A DNA stretch of 43,086 bases from assembly GCA_903970285.1 (NCBI GenBank), contig CAJCHN010000150.1, positions 1 to 43,086 of the forward strand, written 5' to 3'. The DNA is from Rhodanobacteraceae bacterium (lineage in GTDB: Bacteria; Acidobacteriota; Terriglobia; Terriglobales; Acidobacteriaceae). This document shows positions 41,742-43,086 of the stretch, piece by piece; position 1 is the first letter of the stretch, and every line of letters starts with the position of its first letter. A program made the translations under genes and the position numbers. A model generated the notes under the pieces. The model was not told the DNA's origin, did not search any database, and saw only the letters and a list, made by a program, of their open reading frames with translations.

Positions 41742-43040
41742 TCAGCGTACTTCATCGGGGTGAGACTGCGATGAGTGGAGCGCTTGAGATCTCTGAAGCG
41801 ACGCGAGCACAGCGTCGCGCACGCGTTCGATGGCGGTACGCTGATCGCCGGGAGCACCGGGTGAGGTGAGGGCGGCGCGGATTTCGGCGAGGTCGGCGAT
41901 CTGGCGGGCGCGGGCGGGGGTGTCGGCGAGCAGGGGAGCGAGGGTCTCGGAGAGAGTGTCGGGATTAAAGCGCGACTGGAGGAGTTCGGGAACGATGCGG
42001 CGGCCGGCGATGAGGTTGACCATGGCGATGGGGAGATTGCCGTCGCGGTCGACCTCGGCGGGGATCTCGGGCGGGTACCAGACCAGGTTCCTGGCGAGCT
42101 TGAAGGTGAGTGGAGAGACGCGATAGACGACCACGAAGGGGTTGCCGATGAGCGCGGCCTGGACGGTGGCGGTCCCGCTGGCGACGATGGAGGCGCGGGC
42201 GTGGTGGAGGGCTTCGTGGGCGTCGGCGACGAGGTGGATATAGGGGAGCGGCAGGGCCGGGTCGACGCCGCCGCCGGGGCCGGGGTAGTGGGTGATCCAG
42301 CCGGCGGTAAAGGCTGATAAACGCTTGATGTCGATCGTCGAGGCGACCGGGAGGATGTACTCGGCGTGGCGCGGATAGCGGCAGGCCATCTCGACCATGG
42401 TGGGGAGATTGGCTTCGATCTCGCGCCAGCGGCTACCGGGCAGGAGCGCGATCCAGGGTTTGGCGGGGTCGAGGTTGTGGTGCGCGGCGTAGGTCTCGCG
42501 TGGGATCGAGGGGAGAGCCAGGTCGGCCAAGGGATGGCCGACGAACTCGGCGGCGACTTTGCGGTTGCGGTAGAAAGGCTCTTCGAAGGGGAAGATGACG
42601 AGCATCTTCGCGACGCGCTGCTGCACCCAGCGCAGGCGCCGGCGCTTCCAGGCCCAGAGCTGGGGCGAGACGAACCAGATGACGGGGACGCCGCGGCGCT
42701 TGAGTTGGCGCGCGAGGCGGAAGTTGACATCGGGGAAGTCGATGAGGATGGCGGCGGCGGGCTTCTGCGACTCGATGGCGCGGATGAGCTTGCGGTATTG
42801 CGAATAGATGTAGGGCGCGTGGCGCAGGACTTCGGTGATGCCCATGTGGGCGACGTCCTCGGCGCGCACGACGCGGGCGAGGCCGGCGGCGGCCATCTCC
42901 AGGCCGCCGAGCCCGGCAAAGGTGGCGGCGGGAAGCGATTGGCGGAGCGCGTGGATGATCTGTGCGCCGTAGTGGTCTCCGGAGGCTTCGCCGGCGGAGA
43001 GGAAGAGATGCGAATTGGGGGAGGTGGCTATGAGGATAGT
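41742..43040 (-). CDS. lpxB: lipid-A-disaccharide synthase, with no canonical start codon visible
   Basis: A GT19 glycosyltransferase joining UDP-2,3-diacylglucosamine and lipid X to form the lipid A disaccharide at the inner membrane. The frame encodes a complete LpxB: SAGEASGDHYGAQII at the N-terminus, VRAEDVAHMGITEVL, IDFPDVNFRLARQLK, YVSP-like FVSPQLWAWKRRR, FPFEEPFY, GHPLADLA, LLPGSRWREIEANLPTM and ASGTATVQAALIGNPFVVVYR. The first ATG in frame is 42896, but that would remove about 48 residues including SAGEASGD. Upstream of 42896 the conserved sequence runs to 43040 and then meets TAA (43041-43043), with no ATG, GTG or TTG between. A rare start (ATC/ATA/CTC), an error or a real nonsense change are all possible. 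Coordinates given are the full conserved frame. Confidence 0.85.
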   Translation of the reverse strand, partial: TILIATSPNSHLFLSAGEASGDHYGAQIIHALRQSLPAATFAGLGGLEMAAAGLARVVRAEDVAHMGITEVLRHAPYIYSQYRKLIRAIESQKPAAAILIDFPDVNFRLARQLKRRGVPVIWFVSPQLWAWKRRRLRWVQQRVAKMLVIFPFEEPFYRNRKVAAEFVGHPLADLALPSIPRETYAAHHNLDPAKPWIALLPGSRWREIEANLPTMVEMACRYPRHAEYILPVASTIDIKRLSAFTAGWITHYPGPGGGVDPALPLPYIHLVADAHEALHHARASIVASGTATVQAALIGNPFVVVYRVSPLTFKLARNLVWYPPEIPAEVDRDGNLPIAMVNLIAGRRIVPELLQSRFNPDTLSETLAPLLADTPARARQIADLAEIRAALTSPGAPGDQRTAIERVRDAVLASLQRSQALHSSQSHPDEVR

Positions 43041-43086
43041 TTAGAGCGGAGGGAACATATGAGGGATGATCGTTTGCGGCGGGTTT

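Overview
This 43 kb window reads as chromosome of a GC-rich, diderm soil bacterium of the Acidobacteriota, most likely Acidobacteriaceae/Terriglobia. The clues are a very large Oar-like TonB-dependent receptor with an N-terminal carboxypeptidase-regulatory-like domain, a secreted VWFA protein of the type described as an 'Acidobacterial VWFA-related domain', an lpxB gene (so an LPS outer membrane) and a Tad pilus locus. This placement is inference; there is no rRNA to confirm it. I saw no tRNA, rRNA, insertion sequence or CRISPR array.

Layout. (1) 86-4988, all minus strand: 7Fe ferredoxin, inositol monophosphatase, a small membrane protein, a secreted VWFA protein, moaE, moaD and a membrane diguanylate cyclase. 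Several of these genes overlap by 4 bases. (2) 5351-9194, minus: glycerol operon glpK-glpD-glpF with ATGA overlaps, followed upstream by cutC (9361-10047). (3) 10343-22826: a glycan-use island resembling a polysaccharide-utilisation locus: TonB receptor (minus), DeoR regulator, FucP/NagP-type sugar:H+ symporter, a GH18 enzyme (minus), a BadF/NAGK-type sugar kinase, a GH29 alpha-L-fucosidase and a PA14-containing GH3 enzyme. Together these suggest import and breakdown of a fucose- and GlcNAc-containing glycan. (4) 22832-25150, minus: membrane pyrophosphatase, K+-independent type. (5) 25527-28602, minus: a two-gene cassette of a free-standing NRPS adenylation-carrier protein and a cytochrome P450, the layout known from oxidation of carrier-bound amino acids. 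(6) 29206-37653, plus: Tad pilus genes flp, tadV, rcpC, rcpA, tadZ, tadA, tadB, tadC, then a 31-residue membrane microprotein and a DUF192 protein. (7) 37675-43040: a polytopic glycosyltransferase, a Nei/Fpg DNA glycosylase, a quinone-oxidoreductase-like enzyme, a GNAT acetyltransferase and lpxB at the right edge. lpxB has an odd 5' end: its N-terminal motif is encoded, but no ATG/GTG/TTG precedes it after an in-frame TAA.

The observations most worth following up are the A-PCP/P450 cassette with a leucine-like specificity code, a MoaD whose Gly-Gly is followed by a 14-residue tail, coupling of a diguanylate cyclase to moaD-moaE, the Tad-linked microprotein, the lpxB start problem, a triple 19-bp tandem repeat between cutC and the TonB receptor, and a 33-nt motif present in two distant intergenic regions. 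All calls come from reading the sequence by eye; no database search was run.
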